In this document: positions 1 to 7,983 of the stretch, piece after piece
Numbering within the stretch: the first letter of the stretch is position 1
Layout: every line of letters starts with the position of its first letter
DNA from: a virus
Direction: 5' to 3' (one strand)
IMG/VR virus record: IMGVR_UViG_3300021960_000426
Coordinates: 1-26,719 of that record
Length of the DNA: 26,719 nucleotides
The notes under the pieces: model-generated
The model's input: only the letters and a program-made list of their open reading frames with translations
What the model was told of the DNA's origin: nothing
Databases searched by the model: none
Made by a program: the position numbers and the translations under genes

Positions 1-2
1 TC

Positions 3-2108
3 ACACTATCTAACTCAGGATTTTCAAATACTTCTGTTGCAAGTATCGAACATTTCACCGCAAACAATACTGTAAGGATCACAAACCTTGCAAACACAAC
101 TTACACTGGTTCAATCACACTCACTGCTTCTGATGGTATTTCTACTGGTTTTGATTCTGCAAATGCAATCTTCACTGCGACTATTGAACTTTCTTCAGTA
201 TGGGACGAAACAGCATTAAGTATTGGTACATCAAGTACTAATAGTTTAGACAACAGCACTTTCATAGACCGTTCTACCAATGCTTCTACTGTCACAACAT
301 CAGGATCACCAATTCAAACTGCATTCCATCCGTATCTGGATAAATGGAGTGTGGAGTTTGATTCAATGACTTCAAGAGTTGCCCTTTCATCGGGAAGTGA
401 TGCCGATTTTGGAATCGGCACTAATGATTTCTCGTATGAGGGTTGGTTTTATGTTGATAGCCTTACTGGGTTTACTACCTACTCTACTGGTTTTGGTTTG
501 GGTGCAAACACCGCAAATGCTAACACATTACGTTTAATTCTACGAGATGGTGGAGCTAGTAATTACATAGTAGGTTATTTTGTAACCACTAGAGTACTAC
601 TCAGTTCAACAACTTTTGAGACTGGTCAGTGGAATCATATTGCAATTTGTCGATCAGGTAGTACTATGTCGATGTTTTATAACGGCACACGAATTGCTAC
701 CGCAACATATACAACAGACATCAATAGTGGAAATGCTTGTAATGCTTATGTTGGTCACACTGGAACTAATACTGAAGGATTCTTAGGTAACGTATCAAAC
801 GTAAGATTTGTTAATGGATCTTCTGCCTATGATGCAACATCCACATCAATAACTGTGCCGACAGAACCGTTAACTGCTATCACCAATACAAAATTGTTAA
901 CTTGTCAATCTAATCGTTTTATCGATAATTCACCATCAGCACATGTTTTAGGAGTAGCAGTTGACCCATTAGTTTCTGCCTTCAACCCATTTGGTCAAGA
1001 CTCTGAGTATGACGTTGGCGCGAATAAAGGGTCTGTTGACCTTGATGGTGACTACTTAACCTTATCAAGTTCTGATGTCGGAAGTTTGGGAACCGCAGAT
1101 TATACTGTGCAGTTTTGGATTTATAAACGAGGCACTACAAACGATTGTATTTTAGATCTCAGAGGTGGAGATCTTAGTCATGGTGTATCTGTAGAAATGG
1201 ATACAAAGGTAACCGTTTTTTATGGTGGTACACCGTTCCAAGATACCGGATCTTTTAATAACTATGCGTGGAATCACATTGCAATTTGTCGATCATCTGG
1301 AACATTAAAAGGATTCATTAACGGTTCACAGATATTTTCAGTTTCTGATACTAATAATAGAAACAGTACAAATTACACCTCAAAGGTTGGTGTTAATTAT
1401 TCAAATGCACAACCGACTGATGCCCTTTTATCAGATATTAAAGTGACACACACTGCTGAATATACATCAGCATTCACACCACCAACATCTCCACTTGGAA
1501 ATACCAATGCAAAATTATACCTTCCAATGGACAACGTAGGTATCTTTGATAAGACAGGGAATCACACTCTGACAGTCGTTGGAGACACTGCTACCTCAAC
1601 AACTCAGACTAAGTTTGCTGACACTGCGATGTATTTTGATGGGAATGGGGATTATATTACCACACAATTAATTACTGGTGCGGGTGATTTTACAGTAGAA
1701 GGGTGGGTGTATTTCAGTAATGTTTCTTCTAACCACTCATTATTTTCTCTCGGCAATAACAGACAATTTTATTTTAGAAACAGTAGTTCTAATATGGCAG
1801 TTTATGGTGTTAGTGGAGGAACTCAACAATTTACTGGTGCCGTTCCTTCAGCATCAACGTGGTATCATTTTGCTTTCACTAGAACCGGAAGTACAATTAC
1901 TTTATGGTGGAACGGAACATCTGCGGGAACAGCAACTGCAACAGATGATATGTCTGGACTAATGACAATAGGTGGATATGCAGGTGGTGGAACTGATCCT
2001 ATGTTTGGATACATAGAAAATTTACAGGTATTAGACACTGTTAAGTACACTTCAAACTTTACAGCACCTACTGCTGAACAAGGCAGAGCATATCAAGCAG
2101 AATCTTAA
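3..2108 (+). CDS. LamG-repeat structural protein, probable tail fibre or adhesin (5' end outside window)
   Basis: The reading frame is open from base 3 without a stop, so the gene starts upstream; the GTG at 351 is internal. The visible 701 residues begin with an Ig/adhesin-like Thr/Ser-rich stretch (to about residue 115). Three concanavalin A-like LamG (Laminin_G_3) domains follow, each with a W-N/Y-H-I/F-A core near residues 210, 423 and 620 and strands of the type FSYEGWFYV, YTVQFWIYK and FTVEGWVYF. Linkers such as PFGQDSEYDVG and NTKLYLPMDN are familiar from marine phage fibre proteins. LamG domains bind carbohydrate or protein, so a virion-surface receptor-binding or decoration role is likely. 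It may be a target of the glycosylation genes downstream, but that is inference. The octamer CATAAATA follows the stop. Confidence 0.85.
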   Translation, partial: TLSNSGFSNTSVASIEHFTANNTVRITNLANTTYTGSITLTASDGISTGFDSANAIFTATIELSSVWDETALSIGTSSTNSLDNSTFIDRSTNASTVTTSGSPIQTAFHPYLDKWSVEFDSMTSRVALSSGSDADFGIGTNDFSYEGWFYVDSLTGFTTYSTGFGLGANTANANTLRLILRDGGASNYIVGYFVTTRVLLSSTTFETGQWNHIAICRSGSTMSMFYNGTRIATATYTTDINSGNACNAYVGHTGTNTEGFLGNVSNVRFVNGSSAYDATSTSITVPTEPLTAITNTKLLTCQSNRFIDNSPSAHVLGVAVDPLVSAFNPFGQDSEYDVGANKGSVDLDGDYLTLSSSDVGSLGTADYTVQFWIYKRGTTNDCILDLRGGDLSHGVSVEMDTKVTVFYGGTPFQDTGSFNNYAWNHIAICRSSGTLKGFINGSQIFSVSDTNNRNSTNYTSKVGVNYSNAQPTDALLSDIKVTHTAEYTSAFTPPTSPLGNTNAKLYLPMDNVGIFDKTGNHTLTVVGDTATSTTQTKFADTAMYFDGNGDYITTQLITGAGDFTVEGWVYFSNVSSNHSLFSLGNNRQFYFRNSSSNMAVYGVSGGTQQFTGAVPSASTWYHFAFTRTGSTITLWWNGTSAGTATATDDMSGLMTIGGYAGGGTDPMFGYIENLQVLDTVKYTSNFTAPTAEQGRAYQAES
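629..1295 (+). repeat. Near-identical DNA repeat in LamG domains 1 and 2
   Basis: Bases 629-656 and 1268-1295 (28 bases, encoding the W-N-H-I-A-I-C-R-S core) differ at one position only (T/C). The rest of the two domains is far more diverged. The third domain, near 1859, has the same protein pattern but different DNA. Confidence 0.75.
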
Positions 2109-2113
2109 AATAA

Positions 2114-2121
2114 CATAAATA
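2114..2121 (+). promoter_or_regulatory. Late-promoter-like octamer CATAAATA
   Basis: It matches 7 of 8 bases of the T4 late promoter TATAAATA, lies in the gap after the LamG gene and points at the gene at 2198. Initiation would be expected near 2127. Confidence 0.5.
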
Positions 2122-2126
2122 TTTGC

Positions 2127-2154
2127 ACACTTCTTGCACAGTAGTAAGGAGTGT
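2127..2154 (+). other. Hairpin at the expected late transcript 5' end
   Basis: ACACTTCTT (2127-2135) pairs with AAGGAGTGT (2146-2154), giving a 9 bp stem with one G-U pair and a 10-base loop. There is no T-run after it, so it is not a classic terminator. It contains an AAGGAG sequence with no start codon at usable distance. It begins where a transcript from the octamer at 2114 should start. Confidence 0.5.
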
Positions 2155-2197
2155 CAAAATTCTGATACAGACTGGTATCTTTACGGAATAGAGACAC

Positions 2198-2533
2198 ATG
2201 GCAGAACAAAAATCAACCAAGTTCATCTATGAACAACCAGACATTAATTTGTTTGATCTGTTGGAGTCTCGTCGCGTGGAAGCACAAGAGCAATACGAAA
2301 CATTACACAAAAGGATCGGATCATTGCGTGACGAACTTTACGAAGAAGTAGCATCATCTCACAGAGAGATCATGAAAGAAATCAAAGAGATGAAAGAAGA
2401 ATCGAAAGCACATCACGACAAGATGGACGAACGACTATCAGAACTTGAAAGGTGGAAGTGGGTCGTTGTTGGTGGTGCTTGTATTATTGGTTTCTTTATC
2501 GCACACATGGACATCGGTTCATTCTTCTCTTGA
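2198..2533 (+). CDS. Coiled-coil protein with C-terminal membrane segment (XhlA-like)
   Basis: 111 residues. Residues 25-86 are a highly charged heptad-type coiled coil. Residues 88-104 form one hydrophobic segment (WVVVGGACIIGFF core) just after an ERWKW basic/aromatic belt, leaving a short tail. This architecture, with charged helix, E-R-W border and C-terminal TM, resembles XhlA of the PBSX lysis cassette, a holin-associated protein. The resemblance is architectural only; a scaffold or fibre-associated membrane protein is equally possible. The ATG is the first in frame and has a weak GAG-type ribosome site (GAATAGAGACAC). The stop codon is embedded in the -35 box of the primase promoter. 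Confidence 0.75.
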   Translation: MAEQKSTKFIYEQPDINLFDLLESRRVEAQEQYETLHKRIGSLRDELYEEVASSHREIMKEIKEMKEESKAHHDKMDERLSELERWKWVVVGGACIIGFFIAHMDIGSFFS

Positions 2534-2558
2534 CAAAGTAATATATTCGTCATATAAT
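2530..2558 (+). promoter_or_regulatory. Consensus sigma70 promoter for the primase gene
   Basis: TTGACA (2530-2535), a 17-base spacer and TATAAT (2553-2558) form an exact match to the bacterial housekeeping consensus. The expected start is at about 2564-2566, on the primase ATG at 2565. Confidence 0.85.
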
Positions 2559-2564
2559 GGATGA

Positions 2565-3587
2565 ATGAGCAATTTTATTGATGTCAAATATTTGAATCTT
2601 CTGTCCTCTCAGTTAGGACAGTTTAAACGCAAGAATGATAACCTCTACAACTTTCGTTGTCCGTTCTGTGGTGACTCGCAGAAAGACAAGACGAAGGCAC
2701 GAGGTTATGTCTTTCAAAAAGAAGCAGACCTCATCTTTAAGTGCCACAACTGTGGCATCGGTGCAGGTATGTCACACCTCATCAAGCATGTCAACCCAGA
2801 GATGCACAAGCAGTTCATGCTTGAGAAATTTGGTGCTCGTGTCAACAAAAAGGTTGACAAGAACGAGGCAGTGGGATACAAAAAGGTTGATATTCGTCGA
2901 ATGCGGAAACCTCAGTTTCTCAAAGACACTCCTCTGTCTCAGATCAAGAAGGTGTCGCAACTGAAGTTTGACCATCCTGCGAAGCAATACATAGTAAGTA
3001 GAAAAATTCCTACGAACCGTCATTCAGAGCTTTTCTACGCACCCAAGTTTTATAAATGGGTTAATGAGTGCATACCAAACAAGTTTCCTAACATCGCAAA
3101 GGATGAACCCAGACTTGTAATCCCCTTCATTGATGAGCAGAATCGTCTCATCGGATTCCAAGGCAGAGCATTCGGCAAGTCTCAACCGAAGTACATCACG
3201 ATCATGTTAGACGAGGATGCGCCAAAGATTTATGGACTGAATCGTGTAGATTGGAGCAAACCAGTGATCATCGTAGAAGGTCCGATTGACTCTATGTTCC
3301 TCGACAATGCCGTTGCTATGGCAGGTGCAGATGTCGCACGACTTGATGCGGATGTGGTTTACTGCTATGATAACGAACCTCGTTCGCGAGAGATCGTCCG
3401 TAGAATGGAGAAGTCCATCGAGGAAGGAAACGAGATAGTTATCTTCCCAAATGGAATCAAAGAAAAAGATATTAATGACATGATTATGGGTGGTATGGAT
3501 GTTATGGAAATCCAAGCGATTATAAGTAATAACACCTTTAAAGGATTGTCAGCAAAAGCAAAACTGAGTGAGTGGAGAAAAGTTTGA
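2565..3587 (+). CDS. 61: DNA primase, T4 gp61 type
   Basis: 340 residues, close to the 342 of T4 gp61. It synthesises RNA primers for lagging-strand replication and works with the phage hexameric helicase. A zinc-binding domain uses C32-x2-C35 (RCPFCGDSQKDKTKARG) and C60-x2-C63 (FKCHNCG). The TOPRIM core has VIIVEGPIDSMF (Glu238), a later acidic patch at CYDNE (Asp269) and a DIND motif near residue 302. The ATG at 2565 has no Shine-Dalgarno sequence and sits 6 bases after a perfect -10 box, so translation is probably leaderless. The next in-frame Met is too far inside (after the zinc domain). The TGA overlaps the TTG start of thyX. The helicase gene is not in the window. Confidence 0.95.
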   Translation: MSNFIDVKYLNLLSSQLGQFKRKNDNLYNFRCPFCGDSQKDKTKARGYVFQKEADLIFKCHNCGIGAGMSHLIKHVNPEMHKQFMLEKFGARVNKKVDKNEAVGYKKVDIRRMRKPQFLKDTPLSQIKKVSQLKFDHPAKQYIVSRKIPTNRHSELFYAPKFYKWVNECIPNKFPNIAKDEPRLVIPFIDEQNRLIGFQGRAFGKSQPKYITIMLDEDAPKIYGLNRVDWSKPVIIVEGPIDSMFLDNAVAMAGADVARLDADVVYCYDNEPRSREIVRRMEKSIEEGNEIVIFPNGIKEKDINDMIMGGMDVMEIQAIISNNTFKGLSAKAKLSEWRKV

Positions 3588-4246
3588 AAGTTAGATTAGT
3601 AAGTTACTCGCAACCTGCGGGTGAGATTGAAGGATTAAATGATGTTCAAGATATGGTTGCGTTTTGTGCTAGGGTATCTAACCCATCGAATCAAAACAAT
3701 TCAGAGACCTCTTCTAAGTTACTCCAATACTTGGCAAAGCACAAGCATTGGTCACCCTTTGAAATGGCATCTGCTTGCTTAGAGATTGAGACAACACGAG
3801 ATATCGCACGACAGATTCTGCGACATCGTTCGTTCTCATTCCAAGAGTTCTCGCAACGGTATGCGAATCCAGAGCAAGAGTTTGATGAGATGTTTGTCAG
3901 ACGCGAGGCACGATTGCAAGACACTAAGAATCGTCAGAACTCTATTGTCACTGACGACATCGAGTTGCAACGTGAGTGGTATCGTATCCAAGGTCGTGTG
4001 ATGTGGATGGCAGAGAGGGAATACAAGAGAGCAATCAAACTTGGGATTGCAAAAGAGCAAGCAAGATCTCTTCTACCAGAAGGACTCACAACATCCAGAC
4101 TTTACATGAACGGTACGATTCGTTCGTGGATTCATTACATTGAATTGAGGGCATCAAACGGCACTCAGAAAGAACACATTGAAATAGCAAAAGCATGTGC
4201 AGAGGCAATCGCAAAGATTTATCCTCAAGCACTTGATCTGATATAA
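3584..4246 (+). CDS. thyX: Flavin-dependent thymidylate synthase ThyX
   Basis: 220 residues from TTG 3584. It methylates dUMP to dTMP using FAD, NADPH and methylene-tetrahydrofolate. The ThyX signature RHR-x2-S-x-x-E-x-S-x-R-Y is present as RHRSFSFQEFSQRYA (residues 80-94), preceded by H-W-S-P-F-E. The C-terminal region with LPEGLTTSRLYM and an R-S-W-x-H-Y-I-E-L-R helix is typical. I chose TTG over the upstream GTG at 3572 because it gives the family's usual M-K-V-R-L start. It also has GGAG (3574-3577) six bases upstream and overlaps the primase stop as TTGA. It precedes the ribonucleotide reductase genes, forming a dNTP supply operon. Confidence 0.93.
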   Translation: MKVRLVSYSQPAGEIEGLNDVQDMVAFCARVSNPSNQNNSETSSKLLQYLAKHKHWSPFEMASACLEIETTRDIARQILRHRSFSFQEFSQRYANPEQEFDEMFVRREARLQDTKNRQNSIVTDDIELQREWYRIQGRVMWMAEREYKRAIKLGIAKEQARSLLPEGLTTSRLYMNGTIRSWIHYIELRASNGTQKEHIEIAKACAEAIAKIYPQALDLI

Positions 4247-4258
4247 TAAGGAAAATAC

Positions 4259-6028
4259 ATGGCGAAGAAACAGCATCTTGGGATCAAGATTGATCTGTCT
4301 AAAGATGAAGTCCTGTCTGATCAGGCACTCAAACTCTTAGTTGATTACTACTGTCGTGAAGATGAAGCATCACCACAACATGCATTCGCACGAGCTGCGG
4401 TTGCGTACTCGTATGGAGACTTGGAGTTGGCACAGCGTATCTACAATGCGGTATCAAATGGATGGTTTATGTATGCATCACCAGTGCTCTCAAACGCACC
4501 TCTATCAAAAGAAAAAGTTAAGGCACTACCTATCTCTTGCTTTTTAACTTATGTGCCAGATTCATTAGAAGGACTTATAGATCACTCTGCGGAACTTAGA
4601 TGGTTGTCCGTTAAAGGTGGTGGTGTCGGTGGACATTGGTCTGACATTCGTGCAGTCTCAGACAAAGCACCCGGACCAATGCCGTTTCTACACACGGTTG
4701 ATGCAGATATGACTGCTTACCGTCAAGGTAGAACTCGTAAAGGTTCTTATGCCGCATATATGGATATAGATCATCCAGACATCATTGAGTTTATTAATAT
4801 GCGAGTACCGACAGGAGATGTCAATCGTAAGTGTTTGAACTTGCACCATGCAATCAATATTACTGATGATTTTATGGAAGCAGTCCACAATAACGAAGAT
4901 TGGAACTTACTAGATCCTAATGATAGATCTGTTCGTGACACAACAAAAGCACGTAAACTATGGGAAGTGATTCTTGAAACACGTTATCGTACAGGAGAAC
5001 CGTATCTTAACTTTATTGACACCGCAAACCGTGCGATGCCAGAAACACAGAAGGCACTAGGACTAAAGATTCGCGGTTCGAACTTATGTAATGAAATTCA
5101 CCTTGCGACAAATGAAGATCGTAGTGCTGTCTGCTGTTTGTCGTCTGTTAATTTGGAGAAATATGATGAATGGAAAGATACTACACTTATTGCTGATCTT
5201 GTCCAGTTTCTTGATAACGTCTTGCAGTTCTTCATTGACCATGCAGGGGACGAAATTCAACGGGCACGTTACTCTGCGACACGGGAACGGTCTTTGGGTC
5301 TCGGCGCCATGGGATTCCACTCGTACCTCCAAAAACACAGAGTAGCATTTGAATCTGATGAAGCAAGAGATGTGAATAATGCAATCTTTAAAGACATACA
5401 GGACAGAGCAATTGAAGAAACTATACGTCTCGGAAAGGAAAAGGGCGAGGCACCGGACATGGAAGGTACTGGTCGTCGTAACGCACATCTTCTTGCTATT
5501 GCTCCTAATGCTAACTCAAGTCTTATAGGTGATACATCACCATCGATTGAACCTTGGAAAGCAAATGCATTTACCTCTCGTACGCGCGCGGGTTCGCATC
5601 TAAGGAAAAATATATACCTAGAAGAAGAATTAATAAAGGTAGGAAAAAATACCGAAGAGGTATGGTCTTCTATCATTACTAACGGTGGATCAGTTCAACA
5701 TTTGGACTTTTTAGATGATCACATAAAAGCAGTGTTCAAAACTGCAATTGAAATTAACCAAGATTGGGTAGTATACCTTGGTGGGTCTCGTCAAAAATAC
5801 TTGTGTCAGGGACAGTCACTCAATGTGTTCTTCCCTGCAGGTGCAAGCAAGGCATACCTACATAAGGTGCATTATAATGCATGGAAGTATGGTTGCAAAG
5901 GTATGTACTACCTACGCACCGAAACATCAAATCGAGCGGAGAATGTTGCACAGAAGATCGAAAGAGATCGTCTGGTAGAATTCTCTGAAACACAATCACA
6001 AGAAGAGTGCGTAGCATGTCAGGGGTAA
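4259..6028 (+). CDS. nrdA: Class I ribonucleotide reductase large subunit, compact form
   Basis: 589 residues. It reduces ribonucleoside diphosphates to deoxy forms with the NrdB radical subunit. Catalytic features are C94 (P-I-S-C-F, like E. coli C225), the N-L-C-N-E loop (N275, C277, E279; like N437, C439, E441), a second redox cysteine at C292 or C293, and PNANSSLIGD with the downstream I-E-P. The radical-transfer pair is Y550-Y551 (GMYYLRT), and the C-terminal redox tail is C584-V-A-C587. At 589 residues against roughly 750 in T4 and E. coli, it starts directly in the catalytic region and lacks an N-terminal ATP-cone, so dATP overall-activity inhibition by that domain is not expected. The ribosome site is AAGGA before ATG 4259. 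Confidence 0.95.
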   Translation: MAKKQHLGIKIDLSKDEVLSDQALKLLVDYYCREDEASPQHAFARAAVAYSYGDLELAQRIYNAVSNGWFMYASPVLSNAPLSKEKVKALPISCFLTYVPDSLEGLIDHSAELRWLSVKGGGVGGHWSDIRAVSDKAPGPMPFLHTVDADMTAYRQGRTRKGSYAAYMDIDHPDIIEFINMRVPTGDVNRKCLNLHHAINITDDFMEAVHNNEDWNLLDPNDRSVRDTTKARKLWEVILETRYRTGEPYLNFIDTANRAMPETQKALGLKIRGSNLCNEIHLATNEDRSAVCCLSSVNLEKYDEWKDTTLIADLVQFLDNVLQFFIDHAGDEIQRARYSATRERSLGLGAMGFHSYLQKHRVAFESDEARDVNNAIFKDIQDRAIEETIRLGKEKGEAPDMEGTGRRNAHLLAIAPNANSSLIGDTSPSIEPWKANAFTSRTRAGSHLRKNIYLEEELIKVGKNTEEVWSSIITNGGSVQHLDFLDDHIKAVFKTAIEINQDWVVYLGGSRQKYLCQGQSLNVFFPAGASKAYLHKVHYNAWKYGCKGMYYLRTETSNRAENVAQKIERDRLVEFSETQSQEECVACQG

Positions 6029-6030
6029 AT

Positions 6031-7272
6031 ATGGAAGTAACAGTATATTCAAAGTCGGGGTGTCCTTTCTGCGTCAAAGCAAAGGAGTGGTTTGACGGTC
6101 ATGGTTTTACATATACAGAAAATGTATTGGATGAAGAAGAACAACGACTAGCATTTTATCAGAAATTGAATGGTAATAAGGAAGAGATTACAAAAGGCAC
6201 AGAAGAACGTCGAGTCAATTCTATGCCACAAATTTTTATCGATGATAAACGCATTGGTGGTTATGATGATTTGATGTCACGAGCAGACGATATTTTGAAG
6301 AAAAAGTCTGGTGGTCTCACAAAATTCTCTGCGACATACAAACCATTCCATTATCCTTGGGCAGTGGAGATTACAACTCGTCACGAAAAGGCACACTGGA
6401 TTGAAGATGAGATTGATCTATCAGAAGATGTCACTGATTGGAAAGGTGGTAAGATGACTGCAGTCGAAAAGGATTATGTGACAAACATTTTGCGTTTGTT
6501 CACACAGTCAGATGTTGCGGTAGGACAGAACTACTACGATCAGTTCATTCCTAAGTTCAAGAACAACGAAGTGCGTAACATGCTTGGTTCGTTCGCAGCT
6601 CGTGAAGGTATTCATCAACGTGCATACGCACTGCTGAACGAGACACTTGGATTGCCAGAGTCAGAGTATCATAAGTTTCTTGAGTACACAGAGATGGTAG
6701 ACAAGATCGATTTCATCATGGAAGCAGATCCGTCAACTCAAAGGGGACTGGGATTGTGTCTTGCGAAGTCTGTATTCAATGAAGGTGTTGCACTGTTCGC
6801 ATCGTTCGTGATGTTATTGAACTTCCAACGTTTCGGAAAGATGAAAGGTATGGGTAAGGTTGTCGAGTGGTCGATTCGTGATGAGTCAATGCATGTTGAA
6901 GGAAACTCTAAATTATTCCGTTCTTTCTGCAAGGAGCATCCACGAATTGTTGATGATGAGTTTAAGAGTGAGATTTATGTAATGTCACGTAAGGCAGTAG
7001 AACTTGAAGACAAGTTCATTGACCTTGCATATGAAATGGGAGACATCGAAGGACTGAGTAAAGAGGATGTGAAGACTTACATTCGTTACATTACAGACCG
7101 TCGTCTACTCCAACTTGGACTGAAGTCAAACTTCCATGTTCGTGAAAATCCACTGCCTTGGTTGGAGTGGGTATTGAATGGTGCGGATCACACCAACTTT
7201 TTTGAGAATCGAGTGACTGAGTATGAAGTAGCAGGTTTGACAGGAAGTTGGGATGACGCATATGCCGCATGA
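6031..7272 (+). CDS. nrdB: Glutaredoxin-NrdB fusion, ribonucleotide reductase radical subunit
   Basis: 413 residues with two domains. Residues 1-92 are a glutaredoxin (VTVYSKSG, active site C11-P-F-C14, the M-P-Q-I-F-I cis-Pro strand, G-G-Y-D-D). Residues from about 105 are a class I NrdB with all metal ligands readable: D161, E192, H195, E251, E285, H288. The radical tyrosine is Y199 (E-G-I-H-Q-R-A-Y). The C-terminus (to Y-A-A) would dock on NrdA. The start is ATG 6031 with AGGGG five bases upstream; the frame is open from GTG 6007, but this would add residues before the glutaredoxin strand. A Grx domain fused to NrdB as built-in reductant has been demonstrated in the Facklamia enzyme. The fusion fits the CxxC tail of the adjacent NrdA. 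Confidence 0.93.
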   Translation: MEVTVYSKSGCPFCVKAKEWFDGHGFTYTENVLDEEEQRLAFYQKLNGNKEEITKGTEERRVNSMPQIFIDDKRIGGYDDLMSRADDILKKKSGGLTKFSATYKPFHYPWAVEITTRHEKAHWIEDEIDLSEDVTDWKGGKMTAVEKDYVTNILRLFTQSDVAVGQNYYDQFIPKFKNNEVRNMLGSFAAREGIHQRAYALLNETLGLPESEYHKFLEYTEMVDKIDFIMEADPSTQRGLGLCLAKSVFNEGVALFASFVMLLNFQRFGKMKGMGKVVEWSIRDESMHVEGNSKLFRSFCKEHPRIVDDEFKSEIYVMSRKAVELEDKFIDLAYEMGDIEGLSKEDVKTYIRYITDRRLLQLGLKSNFHVRENPLPWLEWVLNGADHTNFFENRVTEYEVAGLTGSWDDAYAA

Positions 7273-7559
7273 AGTTAAACATAGAGTTAAATGAAAAAGA
7301 TCTTAAAAAACTGTATAAACTATATACTATCATAGAACTGTTTTTGCAAGGAAAATTAATGTCAAAATCAATCTACGAACTCAACTGTGAACATTGTGGT
7401 AATGAGTGGGAGTTGTCCTATATATTAGAGGATGACTCAGATGAACCTCTCTACTGCCCATTTTGCGGGTGTGATGTAGACTTGTCAGATGTGGAGGATG
7501 AGTCATTTGACGATGACTTAGACTTTGACATTGACGAGTTGGATTTTGAAAAAAATTGA
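7269..7559 (+). CDS. Acidic zinc-ribbon protein
   Basis: 96 residues, coupled to nrdB by an ATGA overlap. An amphipathic Lys/Leu-rich N-terminus (1-30) precedes a zinc ribbon (C40-x2-C43 and C63-x2-C66 with an extra C68). The C-terminal 25 residues are almost all Asp/Glu. A second ATG at 7359 has its own AAGGA site and would give a 66-residue form starting M-S-K-S-I-Y-E-L-N-C, so either or both starts could be used. No function is recognised; an acidic tail plus zinc ribbon would suit a small nucleic-acid or polymerase-binding adaptor, but this is speculation. Confidence 0.8.
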   Translation: MKLNIELNEKDLKKLYKLYTIIELFLQGKLMSKSIYELNCEHCGNEWELSYILEDDSDEPLYCPFCGCDVDLSDVEDESFDDDLDFDIDELDFEKN

Positions 7560-7983
7560 TTACGATAACCCTTGGATATACAAAGACGAACCCTTTACCT
7601 CAGAAGACATTGGAGAGAATATTGGGTTCGTCTATTTACTTACAGACCCGAATGGTAAGAAATATGTGGGCAAGAAACTATTCGTATCTAGGCGAAAGTT
7701 ACCGCCCCTAAAAGGAAAGACTCGCAGACGCACTAAGATTAGCGAATCGGATTGGAAGATATACTATGGATCAAGTGAAGAAGTGCAAACCCTTGTTGAG
7801 TCCGATATTCACTTTCAAAGAGAGATACTTCACTTATGCAAGACTAAGGGTGAGTTATCATATATGGAACTCAAAGAACAAGTCGAGCGAGAAGTTCTAT
7901 TGCGCTCAGATTACTTTAATGGTATAATACAAGTCAAGATACATGCATCTCATGTGAGGAATCTAAAACAAGATGAAGATTAG
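7546..7983 (+). CDS. SegE-like GIY-YIG endonuclease
   Basis: About 145 residues from TTG 7546. The GIY-YIG core appears as G-F-V-Y (27-30) and K-Y-V-G-K-K-L-F (39-46), followed by basic residues R49/R50 and a conserved acidic helix around E109 (M-E-L-K-E-Q). The rest (W-K-I-Y-Y-G-S-S, the R-E-I-L-H-L-C helix) matches the phage family annotated as SegE-like, related to T4 homing endonucleases. Start choice is uncertain: the frame opens at TTG 7525, with further TTGs at 7531 and 7546; the last gives M-K-K-I-D-Y-D-N and minimal overlap with the preceding gene. It may be an active homing nuclease or a domesticated one. It sits at the border between the nucleotide block and modification island 1. 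Confidence 0.75.
   Translation: MKKIDYDNPWIYKDEPFTSEDIGENIGFVYLLTDPNGKKYVGKKLFVSRRKLPPLKGKTRRRTKISESDWKIYYGSSEEVQTLVESDIHFQREILHLCKTKGELSYMELKEQVEREVLLRSDYFNGIIQVKIHASHVRNLKQDED

Noticed and set aside
351-359. GTG 351 as start of the LamG gene
   Set aside because: The frame is open without a stop back to base 3 and encodes fibre-like sequence, so this is an internal valine.
5084-5676. Long minus-strand ORFs of 134-135 codons opposite nrdA
   Set aside because: They lie antisense to a certain gene, have no promoter or ribosome site and no domain features; they are shadows of codon bias. The same applies to the other minus-strand ORFs in the window.
7237-7266. TTGACA in the end of nrdB as a promoter for the zinc-ribbon gene
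   Set aside because: No reasonable -10 box at 16-18 bases; the sequence encodes the conserved NrdB C-terminus.
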